DNA of 64,000 bases from Watersipora subatra (Eukaryota > Bryozoa > Gymnolaemata > Cheilostomatida > Watersiporidae). Below the pieces are notes generated by a model. The model was not told the origin of the DNA, ran no database searches, and saw only the letters and a program-made list of their open reading frames with translations. The stretch covers positions 43,060,072 through 43,124,071 of the forward strand of contig NC_088714.1 in NCBI RefSeq assembly GCF_963576615.1, in the 5' to 3' direction. A program made the translations under genes and the position numbers. This document shows positions 53,501 through 56,500 of this stretch, piece after piece (positions within the stretch are counted from its first letter, which is position 1; each line of letters begins with the position of its first letter).

Positions 53501-56500
53501 ATTACTATATGCTGTGGTTCAACCCATGCCATCGCTTATGTCTGTGACCAAACCAACTTTTGCTTAAGTCCTGAGCAATTGACGTCGCTATCAATGTGTT
53601 CCTTATTAAAGGACATACAAGACAAAAACAAGCAACTCCAGCTATTCGAATTGATAAACAAAAGAACAGCAGATTTGTTGATCATGCAGCGAAAACTAAA
53701 TAGCCAAAGAATAAAAAAAGAAAAACTGTGCATATTCTAAAATCTTCTGATAAAATATTATACCAATAGCGTTAGCCAACTTGAGGGCGGCCGTACAGAG
53801 CCAATGAATGAGGATATTAGAAAAAAATTGGGAGAGCTGAATACTAGTATTACTGTTAGAACAGCATTTTATGCTAGATGCACCTTTCAAGGAAGGTGAT
53901 AGATTCGAAGCTAAACTCCAGCTCAAAGTCAGGAACATGTAACGTTCATTTCAATAGGCCTATCTAAATTAAAGGTTTACTTGCAACAAAATTTACATTA
54001 CAGTTATTTGGTATTAAAAGATTCACCATGTTTTACTCTGCTGTGTTGAAGGTGCAAAATATGTGGAAATGTGATTACAAGCTCTTAAAAGCTAAAAAAC
54101 GAACAGTTAATCGCGGCCATCACGAAAACGCCATAGATTAGAATCACTTTCCAAAACGGCTCAAATGGGACGTAGCTGAACGATATGATATGGCTTTTGT
54201 TTCCACTTTCATGCAACCTCATTCGTCGAAATATTTTCATAAATGGGTCTATCCATAATCACCATTGTTACAATTAGAGCAGAAATTTAATTATAAAAGA
54301 TTGGTATTGCATTTAATACGATTTGAAATCAGATATTCTCTTAGAGCTCAACAAGCTCTTTCGAATGATGTATAATATGTCACACTAAAGTTGATTTTTA
54401 CTGAGAAATTTTGTAGTTGGTGTGTCACTCGCGTTACATCAGAGAAATATGCATTTTGAAGAGCTAGTTGCTTATCCTTAAAACTCTCTGATTTGTTGGG
54501 AAGCACAATTATAAAAACTTGTTTCTCTTATTTCAAAGAAGCTTGCTGACATATGCGCTAAAATTTATCCAGATACTAGATGGTAGTTGTGAACTACCTG
54601 CTTGTAAACATGTCACCGCTGTTACATTTGATTGTCACCATCGCTACGCATATTATATCCTGTAAACTTATTTAGGTATTTAAGTTCACTGTAATGAGAT
54701 CAATAATGGTATTAAAGCTAATGATTACAATATATATAGACAAGCCTTAACTTGAAATGTTTTTTATTGGTTTCAAAGTATAAAATATAATAGTTATAAT
54801 ACATAACAAACATGATTAAGCTTAAATAACGTAAAATGACAAAATTTATATTGATCATGTAATTGTGAGAATGTACTAACAAAATGTTTTAGAGCATTCT
54901 GTATGCTCTAAATCTTCTGTAAAACATTACTGACCTCTTTTAGAGAAAATAGGACAAGAAAGTGACTTGGCTATGTGATGAAATTCTACCCATGCTATAT
55001 TTTTTGTATTAACAACAAAAGTGTTTTTTGGCTTCACTTTAAAAAAAACCCGCACTTTAGCTTTGAGGGCATCTACACTGTTTACCACTTCTACATAATG
55101 CCTAGAAGTTTTTTTTCCAGGCAGCAATGTTAGCACATGATCACCTTTCAATGTGCTTGCTAGCTGTTTGATGGGTTCGGAATTGCACTCACTTTCTGGA
55201 TCACTGATTGCATGGTCATCAGGATCTATGTAAAAGTTAAAACTTTCCAATGGCATACTTTTACTTTTCTATTTCTTTGTTTTATTTTATCTTTTCTCAT
55301 CTCTATTGCCATCTTCTGACAATGATAGTCCAACTGTCATTGCTAGTTTACGGACGGTCTGGCGACCTTTGCTTGGGCTGTTTAGAAGTGCTCGATCAAT
55401 TTTTTTACAGCTTTAACTTCAGATTGTGGGTTGCCAAATTGGGAAGTGGTTGCTACAAAAAATGAATATAAACTTTAATAACATTTTTTTTACAAAATAT
55501 TTGACACATTAACCTAAAACATCCATAATGTACGCAGATGTAGTAAAGAATTAAGTTTTTTAAAGAAAAACATGAATGTACATACCTGGTAATTTTACTT
55601 TCAAAAGTTTTTTTCTGATCTCTGTATTGCTTAACTCTAATTCTTGCTTTTTCTCGAGTTTCCTCCAATTGATCTTCTGTAAGTTGAGCTTCTTATTTTG
55701 TTCTACTCCTCTGATTTTGACTAGGGCAGTCAAATATTGAGTCTATTGTTTGGAATACTGACATATTTTTTACGATATTTACGCATCTGCTCTGCAGATG
55801 TTGTCTTACCCATGTTGAAAGCAGAAATGACCAACAGACGTTCCACCTAACAATATTCTGTTTCAAGCGCTTGTTACAAGTTTCTCACAGGATTGGATCG
55901 GATTAAATTTTGAACCATTCTCAGTATCGGAGTTGCAAGTCTTAGTAATACATTTGTAAGGTAGCAACCGTTTGCTAACTTGCTAGAAGTTTGTTCAACT
56001 CCCACAATGGCTTAAATTTACAATATAATGAGTAACTCATACATGAGAACATCAACAACACCACAAATTACTGTTAAATGTGAAATTCACTCAAATTAAT
56101 CTTACAGGTAGATGAGTTGAGGGGTATAACAATGGTGACAGTGTAACAGCGGTGACGCAAATTTTGGAAAGATATGCAATTTTGAGCAAAACTGAAATTA
56201 GTTAAAGGTACAGCGTATAAAGTTAGCGTTGAAAACAAGTTACTACCAATTTTAACTAACAATACAAGTGTAGCAGAAACTTATTGATGTTTCCTGTCAC
56301 CATTGTTACTCAAAATATGCCAACTTATAAAAGAGCCCCACACCAACAGATCAGTGCACGCAATGCCAATTTATGCATTAACGGGCAGCAAAGCCATTGT
56401 GAAATCCATTACAATTAGATATTTGTGTTCAGTGTAATATGTATACCGTGTACAAGCATCTCTATCTTACCATTATGACTATAAAGTATTTTGTGCATAT